Origin: Rubrivirga sp046845755
GTDB taxonomy: Bacteria > Bacteroidota > Rhodothermia > Rhodothermales > Rubricoccaceae
Reading direction: 5' to 3'
DNA length: 64,000 nt
NCBI RefSeq assembly: GCF_046845755.1
Contig: NZ_CP177357.1
Coordinates: 3,968,001-4,032,000, forward strand
Part shown: positions 49,740 through 59,281 of the stretch, piece by piece
How positions within the stretch are numbered: position 1 is the first letter of the stretch
How the letters are laid out: every line of letters starts with the position of its first letter
Made by a program: the position numbers and the translations under genes
Notes under the pieces: generated by a model
Databases searched by the model: none
What the model saw: the letters and a program-made list of their open reading frames with translations, nothing else
What the model was told of the DNA's origin: nothing

Positions 49740-52055
49740 TTAGTAGACCAGCCGCTGGGGCAGGTTCTGCTCCACGACGATCTCGCCCGAGGCCTCGACG
49801 GTGTTGTCGGCGTGCGTGTTGTTTTTGGCGCCCCACAGGAGGGCGACGCGCTCGACGGCGTTGTCGCGGAACGTGTTGTCCGCGAGCTCGACGTTGATGA
49901 TCCCGTACGTGTCGATGAGGACGTCGTCCGGGTCGTTGGCGCCGCTGCCGGTGACCGTCGTGCCGCGGACGACGAGCGTGCCGCCGACCGTCGACTCGTC
50001 GTAGCCCCCACGGTAGTAGTCGATCACATTCGCGCCGACGCCCTCGAACCGGCTGTCGAGGACGACCACGGCCTCGGCGTTGTAGTCGCCCCGGTCGTCG
50101 TCCTCGGCCGCCAGCTCCAGGCCGTTCGCGACGTCCCGGACGACGGTGCGCTCGAACCGGACGAGGTCGGCGAACGAGTGCTTGGTCGCCCGGAGCACGG
50201 CGTCGAAGCCGGAGATCTCGGCGTCCTCGACCTCGACCGTGTACAGGCTCGACATCCCGCTCGCGAGGGGCGCGACCGCGATCGTCTCGGCGTCGCCCTC
50301 CAAGGCGACGGACGCCAGCCGGAGGTGGCCGCCCGGGTGCATCGCGAACGCCGCCGTCCCCGCGCCCCCGACGTAGCGGATGGTCGGCCGGTTTGTGGGG
50401 TCCGCGGCGCGGACGGTGAGCTCGCGGTCGATCGCCAGCGACGAGCCGATCTCGTAGGTGCCGGGTGCCAGCGCGATCACGTCGCCGTCGGCCGCCGCGG
50501 CCACAGCCGCCGCCAGCGCGGCAGCGTCGGCCACCGGATGCGTCCGGGGCTCGCGGCGGTCTGTTTCGGGGGCGTACCAGCTCGGGCCGTAGCGGGACAG
50601 GTCGAGAAGGTCGACGGCCTCGGGGACCGTCCCGTTCGTCGCGCCGACGGCGTTGTGCTCGGCCCTCGGCTGCCCGAACAGGTCGTGGTCGATCCGGTCG
50701 AACTCGAACCCGTGGTGTACGGCGACCCCGTCCAGCCCCGAGATCGGCACCCCGATGTGCTCAGCGACTTCGGCAAAGGAGAGGTCCCGCTCCATGAGCC
50801 CCTCCACGCCCTCGAACGGCACGCCCCCGTTGTCGATCACATTCCTACGGAAGTCGATCCCGTCGATCGCGTCGTAGCGGACGATGGGGGAGGGGCCGCC
50901 GTCCGGGTTGTAGATCACGTTGTTGGCCAGGACCGTCCGCGTCGGCGGGAGGGACCGGATCTCCGACGGCGGGAGGACCTCGGCCTGGTCGGTGTTGGAG
51001 CCCACGCCGATCTGCCACGGCGACCCCGAGTCCACCCACGTGTTGTGCGCCACGACGACGTCGGTCACCTGGAAGTAGCGGTTGATGGACGACCGCGGGA
51101 TCCCGTTCATCATCGCGAGCGGCGCCCGGAACTCTTGGCCCCGCAGGCCGACAAAGTGGTTGTTCGTCACCCAGTGGCCGGTCCCGATCAGCCGGATGCC
51201 GCCGTAGTACGGGTTGGCGCCGTCGCCGATGAACACGTTGCCGTCGACGACGGCGTAGTTGCCGTGGCGCGTGACGAGCGAGCCCTCGCTGCGGTAGAAG
51301 ACGTTGCCCCGGAACGCGTTGAAGTTGGCCTTGCTCGAGATCACCTCGACCTCGCCGTCGCACCGGTCGAACAGGTTGTTCTCGACGAGCGTGTGGCTCG
51401 GCGTCATCGACGTCCCGCTGTCGCCGATCTGAATCGTCTCGGCGCTCGGCCCGCCCTTCGGCGGGCGCGGGCCAAAGTGGTTGTGCGCGATCCGGTGATA
51501 GTTGTAGATGCTCGGGTTGCCGTCGAGGTCGACCCGGACGGTCGGGCCGCGGTTCGACTTGCCCGCCAGGTAGCAGTGGTCGAGCTGGTTGTGGCGCCCC
51601 TTGAACTGGACCCAGAGGTCGGTCTCGCTCCGCTGCGGCTGGTTGTAGCCGACGATGGCGCAGTTCGTCACCCGGCTGTGGGTCGCGAGCGAGTCGTCGC
51701 TGACGAAAAAGCGGATGACGGCGCCGGAGGGCGTGGCCCCGTCGCGAAAGTGGAGCCCGTCGACGACCAGGTGCTCGCCCGCCAGCCACAGGTCCGAGGC
51801 GCCCCGGACGACGACGCCGCCCGGCGTCTCGGCGCGCAACGTGATCGGCGCCTCGGCCGTCCCCGTCCCGACGAACCGGATGCGGACGTCGCTCCACTCG
51901 CCGTCGGCCATGACGATCTCCGTCCCCGGCTCGGCCGCGGCGATGGCGGCGTCGAGCTCGGCAGATGTGGCGACGTGGACGGCCGTCTGGGCGGCCACCG
52001 TCGAGAAGGCGGCCGCCACGGTCAAGGCAGCGAGGAGCGTTAGGGAGCGCATCAT
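49740..52055 (-). CDS. PL6-family alginate lyase, two beta-helix domains
   Basis: A 771-residue secreted lyase with a signal peptide (MMRSLTLLAALTVAAAFSTV). The N-terminal beta-helix matches PL6: VEVISSKANFNAFRGNVFYR with K242 and LVTRHGN with R263, the same positions and 21-residue spacing as in the enzyme at 46252. A second right-handed beta-helix (about 505-771) follows, as in two-domain PL6 alginate lyases. There is no T9SS tail, so this enzyme is probably periplasmic, in contrast to its surface-displayed relative. It is convergent with the kduI gene (10 bases between stops) and divergent from the PL17 gene. Confidence 0.9.
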   Translation of the reverse strand: MMRSLTLLAALTVAAAFSTVAAQTAVHVATSAELDAAIAAAEPGTEIVMADGEWSDVRIRFVGTGTAEAPITLRAETPGGVVVRGASDLWLAGEHLVVDGLHFRDGATPSGAVIRFFVSDDSLATHSRVTNCAIVGYNQPQRSETDLWVQFKGRHNQLDHCYLAGKSNRGPTVRVDLDGNPSIYNYHRIAHNHFGPRPPKGGPSAETIQIGDSGTSMTPSHTLVENNLFDRCDGEVEVISSKANFNAFRGNVFYRSEGSLVTRHGNYAVVDGNVFIGDGANPYYGGIRLIGTGHWVTNNHFVGLRGQEFRAPLAMMNGIPRSSINRYFQVTDVVVAHNTWVDSGSPWQIGVGSNTDQAEVLPPSEIRSLPPTRTVLANNVIYNPDGGPSPIVRYDAIDGIDFRRNVIDNGGVPFEGVEGLMERDLSFAEVAEHIGVPISGLDGVAVHHGFEFDRIDHDLFGQPRAEHNAVGATNGTVPEAVDLLDLSRYGPSWYAPETDRREPRTHPVADAAALAAAVAAAADGDVIALAPGTYEIGSSLAIDRELTVRAADPTNRPTIRYVGGAGTAAFAMHPGGHLRLASVALEGDAETIAVAPLASGMSSLYTVEVEDAEISGFDAVLRATKHSFADLVRFERTVVRDVANGLELAAEDDDRGDYNAEAVVVLDSRFEGVGANVIDYYRGGYDESTVGGTLVVRGTTVTGSGANDPDDVLIDTYGIINVELADNTFRDNAVERVALLWGAKNNTHADNTVEASGEIVVEQNLPQRLVY

Positions 52056-52139
52056 GGGGAGAGGTCGAGGTCGGAGGGCTCCACGGCCGCCGCCGATGGA
52101 CTCGCAGGGGCGTAGAGCGGGCAAAGTACGGCGATCGCC

Positions 52140-52171
52140 TTGACTTGTATGACATGTTACAAGTAGACTGC
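52140..52171 (+). promoter_or_regulatory. Alginate-locus promoter B with operator TTGTATGACATGTTACAA
   Basis: TTGAC (52140-52144), the operator (52145-52162) and a TAGACTGC box (52164-52171) have the same spacing as in promoter A; the 22 bases from TTGAC to the last operator A are identical to it. The arrangement points to the PL17 gene on the plus strand. The operator is also 90 bases upstream of the divergent PL6 gene and could repress both. Confidence 0.72.
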
Positions 52172-52181
52172 GTCTCGAACC

Positions 52182-52193
52182 GGAAGCGCTCCC
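52182..52193. promoter_or_regulatory. GGAAGCGCTCCC element
   Basis: A variant of the GGAAGCGCTTCC palindrome with two changes at one end, 19 bases after operator B. Confidence 0.45.
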
Positions 52194-52231
52194 ACAGTCG
52201 ACGGACGCGACCCGCCCCCTCCTCGCCCGCG

Positions 52232-54463
52232 ATGTTCGTGCTCCGCCTCCTTCCTCTCGCCGCGCTGGCCTTGGGCACCGCCGCGTGCGCGCAGGGGCCG
52301 GCCACCGTCGCGGGCGGCCCGGCGGCGGCGACCGGGGCCGCGCACCCGAACGTCTTCGTCGACGCCGACGAGATCGCGGCGATCCGCGCCGCGCGCGGCC
52401 GGTACGCCCTCCTCGACGCGACGATCGCGGAGGACGTCGCGATGATGGAGGCGGCGTTCGCGGCGCCGATCGAGACGCCGCCGCCGGGCGAGGCGGGCGG
52501 CTACGCGCACGAACGCCACAAGCAGAACTACCGCGAGATGCTGGCGGCTGGGACGCTGTTCCAGATCACCGGCGAGCGCCGCTACGCCGACTTCGTGCGC
52601 GACATGCTGGTGCAGTACGCCGAGATGTACCCGGCGCTCGGGCCGCACCAGCTGAGCGAGCGCCAGGTGCCGGGCAAGCTGTTCCACCAGCTCCTGAACG
52701 AGAACGTCTGGCTCGTCCACACCATCGTCGGCTACGACGCCGTCTACGACGCGCTGACGGCCGACGAGCGGGCGACGATCGAGGCGGGCGTGTTCCGGCC
52801 CATGCTCGACTGGTTCACGGGCGAGGGCGCGTTCTCGCTCGACCGGGTCCACAACCACGGCACGTGGGCGGCCGCGAGCGTGGGGATGGCCGGCTACGTG
52901 CTCGGCGACCCCGACTTGGTCGAGCAGGCGCTCTTGGGGACCGACAAGAGCGGCGAGGCCGGCTTCCTCAAGCAGCTCGACGAGCTGTTCTCGCCCGACG
53001 GCTACTACATGGAGGGGCCGTACTACGCCCGCTACGCCATCTGGCCGTTCTTCTACTTTGCCGAGGCCATCGAGCGCAACGAGCCCGAGCGCGGCATCTA
53101 CGCCCACCGCGACGGGATCCTGGAGAAGGCGCTCTACGCGACGGTCCAGACCGCGTGGCCGGACGGCACCTTCCCGGCCCTCAACGACGGCAGCCTGTAC
53201 ATGGACGTCGCCGCGCCCGGCGTCGTGCTCGGGACCGACCTCGTCTACGACCGCTACGGGGGCGACCCGACGCTCCTGGGCGTCGCCCGCTTCCAGGGCC
53301 GCGTGGTCCTGAACGGCTCCGGGCTGGCGGTCGCCCGCGCGTTCGACGCCGCCGAGACGATCCCCGAGATGACGTGGGACAGCGTCGAGTTCAGGGACGG
53401 GGCCGACGGTGAGGGCGGCGGGCTGGGTATCCTGCGCGCCGGGACGGGGGAGGGGCAGACGGTCGCCCTGATGAAGTACGGCGTCCACGGGCTCGGCCAC
53501 GGCCACTTCGACAAGCTGTCGCTCATCCTGTGGGACCAGGGCCGCGACGTGCTCGACGACTACGGGTTCGCCCGGTTCGTCAACGTCGAGCCCAAGTACG
53601 GCGGGCGATACCTGCCGGAGAACGACACCTGGGCCAAGCAGACGTTGGCGCACAACACGGTCGTGGTCGACGGCCGGAGCCAGAACGACGGCGACCGCCG
53701 CGAAGCGGACGCCATGCACGCCGACCGCCACTTTTTCGACGGCGACGGAAGCGACGGCGTCCAGAGCGTGAGCGCGTTCGCGCGGGACTACTACCCCGGC
53801 GTCGACATGCAGCGGACCGTGCTGCTCGTGGAGGACGACGCGTTCGATCACCCGATCCTGATCGACCTGTTCCGGCTCGCTTCCGACGCCGAGCACCAGT
53901 ACGACTACCCGGTCCACTACGACGGCGTCCCGATCACGGCGAGTTTCGACTTGGCCGGCCACGCCGACGCGCTCCGCCCCCTCGGCGACGATGCCGGCTA
54001 CCAGCACGTCTGGGAGACCGGCCGCGCGAGCGCGACGGGCGACGTCCAGTTCACCTGGCTCGACGGCGGGCGCTACTACTCGGTGACGACGAGTGGCTCC
54101 GCGCCGACCGAGGTGCTGATGGGCCGGACGGGCGCGAACGACCCCGACTTTAACCTGACCAGCGAGCCGCTCCTCGTCCTGCGCCGCCGCGCCGCCGACC
54201 ACCTGTTCGCAACCGTCATCGAGCCGCACGGCTACTTCAGCGGGGCGACCGAGAGCTCGGTCCAGGCCCGCCCCCGCGTCGCCGCCGTCCGCGTGCTCGG
54301 CGCCGACGACCGCGCGAGCGTGGTCGAGATCGAGGACCACGACGGCGCGCGATGGCACGTCCTCGTCAACAACGGCGCGCCGAGCGACGGCGCCCACACG
54401 GCCACGGTCGGCGGCCGGACCGTCTCCTGGACCGGGAACGCCGCCGTCCGCCCCGTCCGCTAG
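52232..54463 (+). CDS. PL17-family oligoalginate lyase (lipoprotein)
   Basis: A 743-residue exolytic lyase that releases unsaturated mono-uronate from alginate oligomers. The signal ends in a lipobox (LGTAAC, Cys about 17). A helical toroid domain with HNHGTWAA (N208, H209) and YYMEGPYYARY (Y264/Y265 region) is followed by a heparinase-II/III-like beta-sandwich with GLGHGHFDKLSLILW (H423, H425). These match the catalytic Asn, His, Tyr and His of PL17 enzymes such as Alg17C. It is the first gene of the second forward block and lies just behind promoter B. It is probably anchored in the periplasm. Confidence 0.93.
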   Translation: MFVLRLLPLAALALGTAACAQGPATVAGGPAAATGAAHPNVFVDADEIAAIRAARGRYALLDATIAEDVAMMEAAFAAPIETPPPGEAGGYAHERHKQNYREMLAAGTLFQITGERRYADFVRDMLVQYAEMYPALGPHQLSERQVPGKLFHQLLNENVWLVHTIVGYDAVYDALTADERATIEAGVFRPMLDWFTGEGAFSLDRVHNHGTWAAASVGMAGYVLGDPDLVEQALLGTDKSGEAGFLKQLDELFSPDGYYMEGPYYARYAIWPFFYFAEAIERNEPERGIYAHRDGILEKALYATVQTAWPDGTFPALNDGSLYMDVAAPGVVLGTDLVYDRYGGDPTLLGVARFQGRVVLNGSGLAVARAFDAAETIPEMTWDSVEFRDGADGEGGGLGILRAGTGEGQTVALMKYGVHGLGHGHFDKLSLILWDQGRDVLDDYGFARFVNVEPKYGGRYLPENDTWAKQTLAHNTVVVDGRSQNDGDRREADAMHADRHFFDGDGSDGVQSVSAFARDYYPGVDMQRTVLLVEDDAFDHPILIDLFRLASDAEHQYDYPVHYDGVPITASFDLAGHADALRPLGDDAGYQHVWETGRASATGDVQFTWLDGGRYYSVTTSGSAPTEVLMGRTGANDPDFNLTSEPLLVLRRRAADHLFATVIEPHGYFSGATESSVQARPRVAAVRVLGADDRASVVEIEDHDGARWHVLVNNGAPSDGAHTATVGGRTVSWTGNAAVRPVR

Positions 54464-54519
54464 CTCACCCTCCCCGGCTGGCGGACCGCCGCCGGCACTC
54501 AACCCAACCCCGTACTCCC

Positions 54520-55275
54520 GTGCTCGACCTTTCTGGAAAGACCGCCCTCGTCACCGGTGGTGGCCGCGACATCGGCAAGGCCATCTGCCACCGCCTCGCG
54601 CAGGCCGGCGCCGCCGTCGCCATCAACTACCGCTCCAGTAAAGACGAGGCCGAGGCCGCCGCCCGGGAGATCACCGACGCCGGCGGCACCGCCGTCGCCG
54701 TCCAGGCCGACGTCACCAAGGCCGACGAAGTCGAGCGGCTCGTCGCCGAGACCTGCGACCAACTGGGCGGGGGCATCGACATCCTGGTCAACAACGCGGG
54801 CGGCCTGCTCGAGCGGTGCCCGATCACCGAGATGAGCGAGGACCTGTGGGACCGCGTGATGGACGTCAACTTCAAGAGCGTCTACCTCGTGACCAAGGCC
54901 GCCGCGGCGCGGATGAACGACGGCGGCGCGATCGTCAACCTGTCGTCGCTCGCGGCGCGGAATGGCGGCGGCGGCGGGGCCGTCGCGTACGCGGCCTCGA
55001 AGGGCGGCGTGCTCACACTCACGCGCGGGCTCGCGAAAGAGCTCTCGGGCCGCAAGATCCGCTGCAACGCCGTCTCGCCCGGCTTGATCAACACGACGTT
55101 CCACGACACGTTCACGCCCGACGACGCGCGGCAGCGGACGGCCAACACGACCGCCGCCGGGCGCGAGGGCGAGGCCGACGACGTGGCCCAGGCCGTCCTC
55201 TTCCTCGCCTCCGATGCCTCGTCGTACGTCAACGGCGAGTCCCTCGAGATCAACGGCGGCCTCTACTTTACCTGA
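54520..55275 (+). CDS. SDR-family oxidoreductase, probable DEH reductase
   Basis: A 251-residue short-chain dehydrogenase with a GTG start at 54520 (LDLSGKTALVTGGGRDIGKA). It has a GGGRDIG cofactor motif, NNAG, and a YAASKGG active site. In alginate pathways an SDR (A1-R, DehR) reduces 4-deoxy-L-erythro-5-hexoseulose uronate (DEH) to KDG with NAD(P)H. Its place between PL17 and KdgF makes this the likely role. The sequence alone fits many SDR activities. Confidence 0.82.
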   Translation: MLDLSGKTALVTGGGRDIGKAICHRLAQAGAAVAINYRSSKDEAEAAAREITDAGGTAVAVQADVTKADEVERLVAETCDQLGGGIDILVNNAGGLLERCPITEMSEDLWDRVMDVNFKSVYLVTKAAAARMNDGGAIVNLSSLAARNGGGGGAVAYAASKGGVLTLTRGLAKELSGRKIRCNAVSPGLINTTFHDTFTPDDARQRTANTTAAGREGEADDVAQAVLFLASDASSYVNGESLEINGGLYFT

Positions 55276-55279
55276 GCCC

Positions 55280-55639
55280 ATGGAGTCGTCTATCCAGGGC
55301 TCCGGCCCGTTCGTCAAGGCCGCCGAGGTGGAGTGGGAGGCGCCCGACCCGGGCGTCACACGCCAGGTCCTCGGCTACGACGGCGAGCTCATGCTCGTCC
55401 GCGTCCTCTTCGAGACCGGCGCCGTCGGGACGCCGCACGCCCACCCCCACCGCCAGGTCAGCTACGTGTGCAAGGGCGCCTTCGATGTCACCATCGACGG
55501 CGTCACGACGACGCTCGGTGAGGGCGACAGCTTTTTCGTCGAGCCCGACCTCGTCCACGGCGCCGTGTGCACCGAGGCCGGGGAGCTGCTCGACGTGTTC
55601 GCGCCGGCGCGCGAGACGTTCGTCCCCCCCGGCGGCTGA
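55280..55639 (+). CDS. kdgF: KdgF, unsaturated uronate-to-DEH converting cupin
   Basis: A 119-residue single-cupin protein. The metal ligands are in TPHAHPHRQVSYVCKGAF (His, His, Gln) and the late His of DLVHGAVC, matching KdgF. KdgF speeds ring opening of the 4,5-unsaturated mono-uronates made by pectin and alginate lyases. It starts 4 bases after the SDR stop, so the two are translationally coupled. Confidence 0.9.
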   Translation: MESSIQGSGPFVKAAEVEWEAPDPGVTRQVLGYDGELMLVRVLFETGAVGTPHAHPHRQVSYVCKGAFDVTIDGVTTTLGEGDSFFVEPDLVHGAVCTEAGELLDVFAPARETFVPPGG

Positions 55640-55688
55640 GCCGTTCTTCCGGTCTGCCCCGGTCGACTTTCCTTCCCACCGCCCCCGC

Positions 55689-58280
55689 ATGCGCCCCGCG
55701 CTCCTCCTCGCGCTCCTCGTCGGCCTGGCCGTGCCCTCGGGCGCGCAGAGCCAGTACGACACGTACACCGGCTGGGCCGTCTCGACGGACCCGGTCCTGC
55801 CCGCGGCGGAGGCCCACCCCCAGCTCTGGTTCGGCGCCGACGACCTCGACGCGCTCCGCGCAAAGTGGGACGACCCCGCCTACGCCGAGGTCCGCGCCCG
55901 CGTCCAGGCCGACGTCAACCGGTACCGCAGCCGCAACCCCGAGGCGACCGACCCCGGCGACCGCGCCCAGATGGCGAAGGCCCTCGCGTTCGCGTGGATC
56001 GTCGACGGCGACATCGTCGCGCGCGTCAAGGGCTACCAGGCGCTCCTGCTGGCGTACCAGAACGTCCCGCGCGAGGCGACCTCGGCCGCCTTCGGTGGCG
56101 AGTACGACGAGATTTACCGGGCCACGTGGCTCCAAAACTTCTGCGCCGCCTACGACTGGCTCCACAGCGAGCTCACGGCGGACGACGAGGCCACGGTCCG
56201 CGCGGCACTAGCCGAAGAGGCGGCACTCCTGGCGGAGAACATGGTCTCAGGCGTCCGCTACGCGCCGCGCCCGCACAACCACCGCTCGAAGCCGGCCTAC
56301 GCCGTCGGCACGGCGGCGCTCACGTTGTCCGACCACCCCGACGCGGCCGACTGGCTCCGCTTGTCGCTGGAGCAGGTCAACACGACGACGCGGTACCAGT
56401 TTTCGGCCGACGGCGTCTACCGCGAGGGCTCGCACTACTGGCTGTACACCTTCGTCAACGGGCTCCCTTTCCTGTGGCAGTACCGCCAGGCCGGCGTCGA
56501 CCTGTTCCCCGCCTACCAGCCCACGTTCGAGTGGGCCGTCCGCACGCGGACCGGGCGGGGGTGGATGCCGGCGCTCGAGGACGGCTTCCCCAAGCCCGCG
56601 CCCACGCACATGGCTGCGGCCGCCTACGCCGACGCCCCGACCGACCTCCACGCGACGGCCCCGCTCGGCCAAGTCCTCCAGTGGAACTGGGACACGACGA
56701 CCTTCTTCACGTCCAACTACACCGGGGCCACGAACGACGTGGTCTGGAGCGTCGACGAGTTCCTGACGATGGACCTGTCGATCCCGGCGACGGCACCCGA
56801 CGCCTCGCCGACGCAACGCCTGGAGAGCGGGCAGGTCGCCTTCCGCAGCGACTGGAACGGGGGCGACCCGGACACCCGGATGCTCCTGTTCCACGGCGTC
56901 GCCAGCGCCGACAACCACGACCACCCCGACCTGCTCTCGTACGCGCTCGACGCCGAGAACACGCCGCTCGCGGTCGACCCGGGCTACGGGCCGGACGGGT
57001 TCTCCGACGACCGCCGCGACTGGTACCTCTCGGCGCGCGCCCACAACGTCCTGACGGTCAACGGCTTCTCGGCCCGCGACCTCAGCATGCAGCAGAACGA
57101 GGGGCCGGAGCAGACGGCGTTCGTCGACGGGCCGGCCTTCGACGCCGCCGAGATGCGGGCGCCCAACAACGGCGTCATGGGCGGGGCGGTCGTGACGCGC
57201 GGCGTCGCCTTCCTCGACGACGAGCTGTTCGTGGTCTACGACCACGTCGAGGCGTCGAATGAGGCGAGCCTGCAGGTCCACCTCCACGGCCGCGGCGCGC
57301 CTGACCGGACGGCGAACCGCGTCACGTGGACGGCGCCCGACGACGCGGTCGGCGACGGCGGCGCGCTCCACGCCGCGTTCTTCGCCGACGGCCCGCTCCT
57401 GTTCGACGAGGACGACGGGTGGACGAGCTTCTACTTCGACCGCGAGGAGACGCAGCGCTGGGTGGCCGCGCGGCGCAACGCCGCCGGCGGGACGTTCCTC
57501 CACACGCTCGCGGCCTCGCCCGTCGGCGCTGCCGCCCCGGCCACGGCCGACCACACCGACGGGGCTTTGGTGAGCGCCGAGTTGGCGACCGACGCCGGCG
57601 CGTGGCACCTCGCGACCCAGCGCGAGCCCGGCACGCGCACGGCCGACCGCCTCGCGACCGACGCCGCGTTCGCCGCCGTCGGCCGCGAGGGCGACGCCGT
57701 GACCCGGTGGGGCGTGGTCCGCGGCGCCGAGATCCGGTGGGACGGGTCAGCGCTCGTCGAGGCCGACGCCCCGCTCACGCTCTCCGCCGACCTCCGCGAC
57801 CCCTCGGCGCCGTCGCTTACGGTCGCCCCGTCCGACGGCGGCGCGACGGTCACGCTGCAACTCGTGCCCGCGACGGCGACTCCGACCGGCGCCACGCTCG
57901 ACGGCGCGGCGCTCGCGTACGAGAACCTGGGCGCCGGCCGCGTCCGGTTTGTCGTCCCCGCTGCGGGGGGGGTGGTCGGGATCGAGACCGATGTCGCCGT
58001 GAGCGGCGAGGCCGCGCCTGGGGGCGTGCGCCTCCGCTTGGGAGCCGCGCCGAACCCGTCCGCCGGGGCCGTCCGCCTCGCGCTCGACCTCCCCGTCGCC
58101 GGCGCGGTCCGCGTCGCCGTGTACGACGCGCTCGGGCGCCGGGTCGCCACGCTCGCCGACGGTCCGCGCCCGGCGGGCCCGCTCGCCCTCACGTGGGCCG
58201 CCACCGTGCCCGCGGGGGTCTACCTCGCCGTCGCCGAGACCGAGCGGTCGCGGGCGACGGCCCGCCTCGTCCGCCTGTGA
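55689..58280 (+). CDS. Heparinase-II/III-fold lyase (PL39/PL15-like) with T9SS tail
   Basis: An 863-residue secreted protein with a signal peptide. It has an alpha-toroid domain with HPQLWFGADDLDALRAKWDD, PHNHRSKPAYAVGT (Asn-His) and REGSHYWLYTFVNG (Tyr), then a beta-sandwich with SADNHDHPDLLSYALDAENT. This is the heparinase II/III superfamily, which includes the alginate lyase families PL15, PL17 and PL39. I cannot tell which family it belongs to; its architecture most resembles PL39. A T9SS domain (residues about 785-863, AAPNPSAGAVRLAL) shows that it is surface-exposed, unlike the PL17 lipoprotein. Its stop overlaps the dctP start. Confidence 0.82.
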   Translation: MRPALLLALLVGLAVPSGAQSQYDTYTGWAVSTDPVLPAAEAHPQLWFGADDLDALRAKWDDPAYAEVRARVQADVNRYRSRNPEATDPGDRAQMAKALAFAWIVDGDIVARVKGYQALLLAYQNVPREATSAAFGGEYDEIYRATWLQNFCAAYDWLHSELTADDEATVRAALAEEAALLAENMVSGVRYAPRPHNHRSKPAYAVGTAALTLSDHPDAADWLRLSLEQVNTTTRYQFSADGVYREGSHYWLYTFVNGLPFLWQYRQAGVDLFPAYQPTFEWAVRTRTGRGWMPALEDGFPKPAPTHMAAAAYADAPTDLHATAPLGQVLQWNWDTTTFFTSNYTGATNDVVWSVDEFLTMDLSIPATAPDASPTQRLESGQVAFRSDWNGGDPDTRMLLFHGVASADNHDHPDLLSYALDAENTPLAVDPGYGPDGFSDDRRDWYLSARAHNVLTVNGFSARDLSMQQNEGPEQTAFVDGPAFDAAEMRAPNNGVMGGAVVTRGVAFLDDELFVVYDHVEASNEASLQVHLHGRGAPDRTANRVTWTAPDDAVGDGGALHAAFFADGPLLFDEDDGWTSFYFDREETQRWVAARRNAAGGTFLHTLAASPVGAAAPATADHTDGALVSAELATDAGAWHLATQREPGTRTADRLATDAAFAAVGREGDAVTRWGVVRGAEIRWDGSALVEADAPLTLSADLRDPSAPSLTVAPSDGGATVTLQLVPATATPTGATLDGAALAYENLGAGRVRFVVPAAGGVVGIETDVAVSGEAAPGGVRLRLGAAPNPSAGAVRLALDLPVAGAVRVAVYDALGRRVATLADGPRPAGPLALTWAATVPAGVYLAVAETERSRATARLVRL

Positions 58281-59281
58281 TGCGCCGCCGCCTCCCGCTC
58301 GTCGTGCTCGCGCTGCTCCTGGTGGGCTGCGCCGAGCAGGGCGACGTCACCGTCCTCCGCGTCGCCAACTCGCTCGACGTCGAGTCGCCGGTCCACCACG
58401 CGCTCGTCCGGTTCGACGAACGGCTCCAGGCGCTCTCCGGCGGGACGATGCGGATGGAGATCTACCCGAGCGGCCAACTCGGGACCGAGCGCGCGACGCT
58501 CGAGCTCCTGCAGCTCGGCACGCTCGACATGGCGAAGGTGTCGTCGGGCGTGATGGAGAGCTTCGTGCCCGAGATGGGCGTCTTTAGCCTGCCGTACCTC
58601 TTCCGCGACCGCGAGCACCTCTGGCAAACATTGGGCGGCGAGATCGGCGAAGAGATTCTGGCCTCCGCCGAGCCGTACCGGATGCTCGGCGTGGCGTACT
58701 ACGACGCCGGCTTCCGGAGCTTCTACATCAACGGCCGCGAGGTCCGCACGCCCGACGATCTGGCAGGCCTGAAGGTCCGCGTCATCCCGAGCCCGCTCTT
58801 TATCCGGACCATCAACTTGCTAGGTGGGAACGCGACGCCGCTCGCCTTTTCGGAGGTCTACGGCGCGCTCCAGCAGGGGATCGTCGACGGCGCCGAGAAC
58901 AGCCCGATGAGCCTCTACGGCATGGGCCACTACCAGCAGGTCACCCACTACGTGCTCGACGAGCACTCGGCCCCGCCGGACCTCCTGCTGATCTCGACGC
59001 ACCGCTGGAACAAGATGAGCGAGCAGGAGCGGGCGTGGTTCCGCCAGGCCGCCGCCGAGTCCGTCGCGCTCCAGCGGGCGCTGTGGCTCGAGGAAGAGGG
59101 CGCCGCGCTCGACTCGGTCCGCGCCGCCGGCGTCGAGGTCCTCGAGGTCGACAAGGCCCCGTTCCGCGCGGCCGTCGCGCCGATCTACGCCGAGCTGGCG
59201 GGCACGCCCGTCGGCGCCCTCGCCGACCGCATCCGGTCGCTCCCCGAGGCCGCCCCCGCCGACACGACCGCCGCCCCATGA
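58280..59281 (+). CDS. dctP: TRAP transporter substrate-binding protein DctP (lipoprotein)
   Basis: A 333-residue periplasmic binding protein with a lipobox (LLLVGC). LRVANSLDVESPVHHALVRF, YPSGQLGTERATLELLQLGT and LAGLKVRVIPSPLFI (with the conserved Arg that binds carboxylates) are DctP signatures. TRAP systems use a sodium gradient to import organic acids such as uronates. The ATG overlaps the lyase stop, so the genes are translated together. The expected ligand is an unsaturated or free uronate, perhaps DEH. Confidence 0.94.
   Translation: MRRRLPLVVLALLLVGCAEQGDVTVLRVANSLDVESPVHHALVRFDERLQALSGGTMRMEIYPSGQLGTERATLELLQLGTLDMAKVSSGVMESFVPEMGVFSLPYLFRDREHLWQTLGGEIGEEILASAEPYRMLGVAYYDAGFRSFYINGREVRTPDDLAGLKVRVIPSPLFIRTINLLGGNATPLAFSEVYGALQQGIVDGAENSPMSLYGMGHYQQVTHYVLDEHSAPPDLLLISTHRWNKMSEQERAWFRQAAAESVALQRALWLEEEGAALDSVRAAGVEVLEVDKAPFRAAVAPIYAELAGTPVGALADRIRSLPEAAPADTTAAP

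Noticed and set aside
47888..50011. 707-codon minus-strand frame over kduD and kduI
   Set aside because: Both plus-strand genes have full family motifs; the antisense product is Arg/Val-rich noise.
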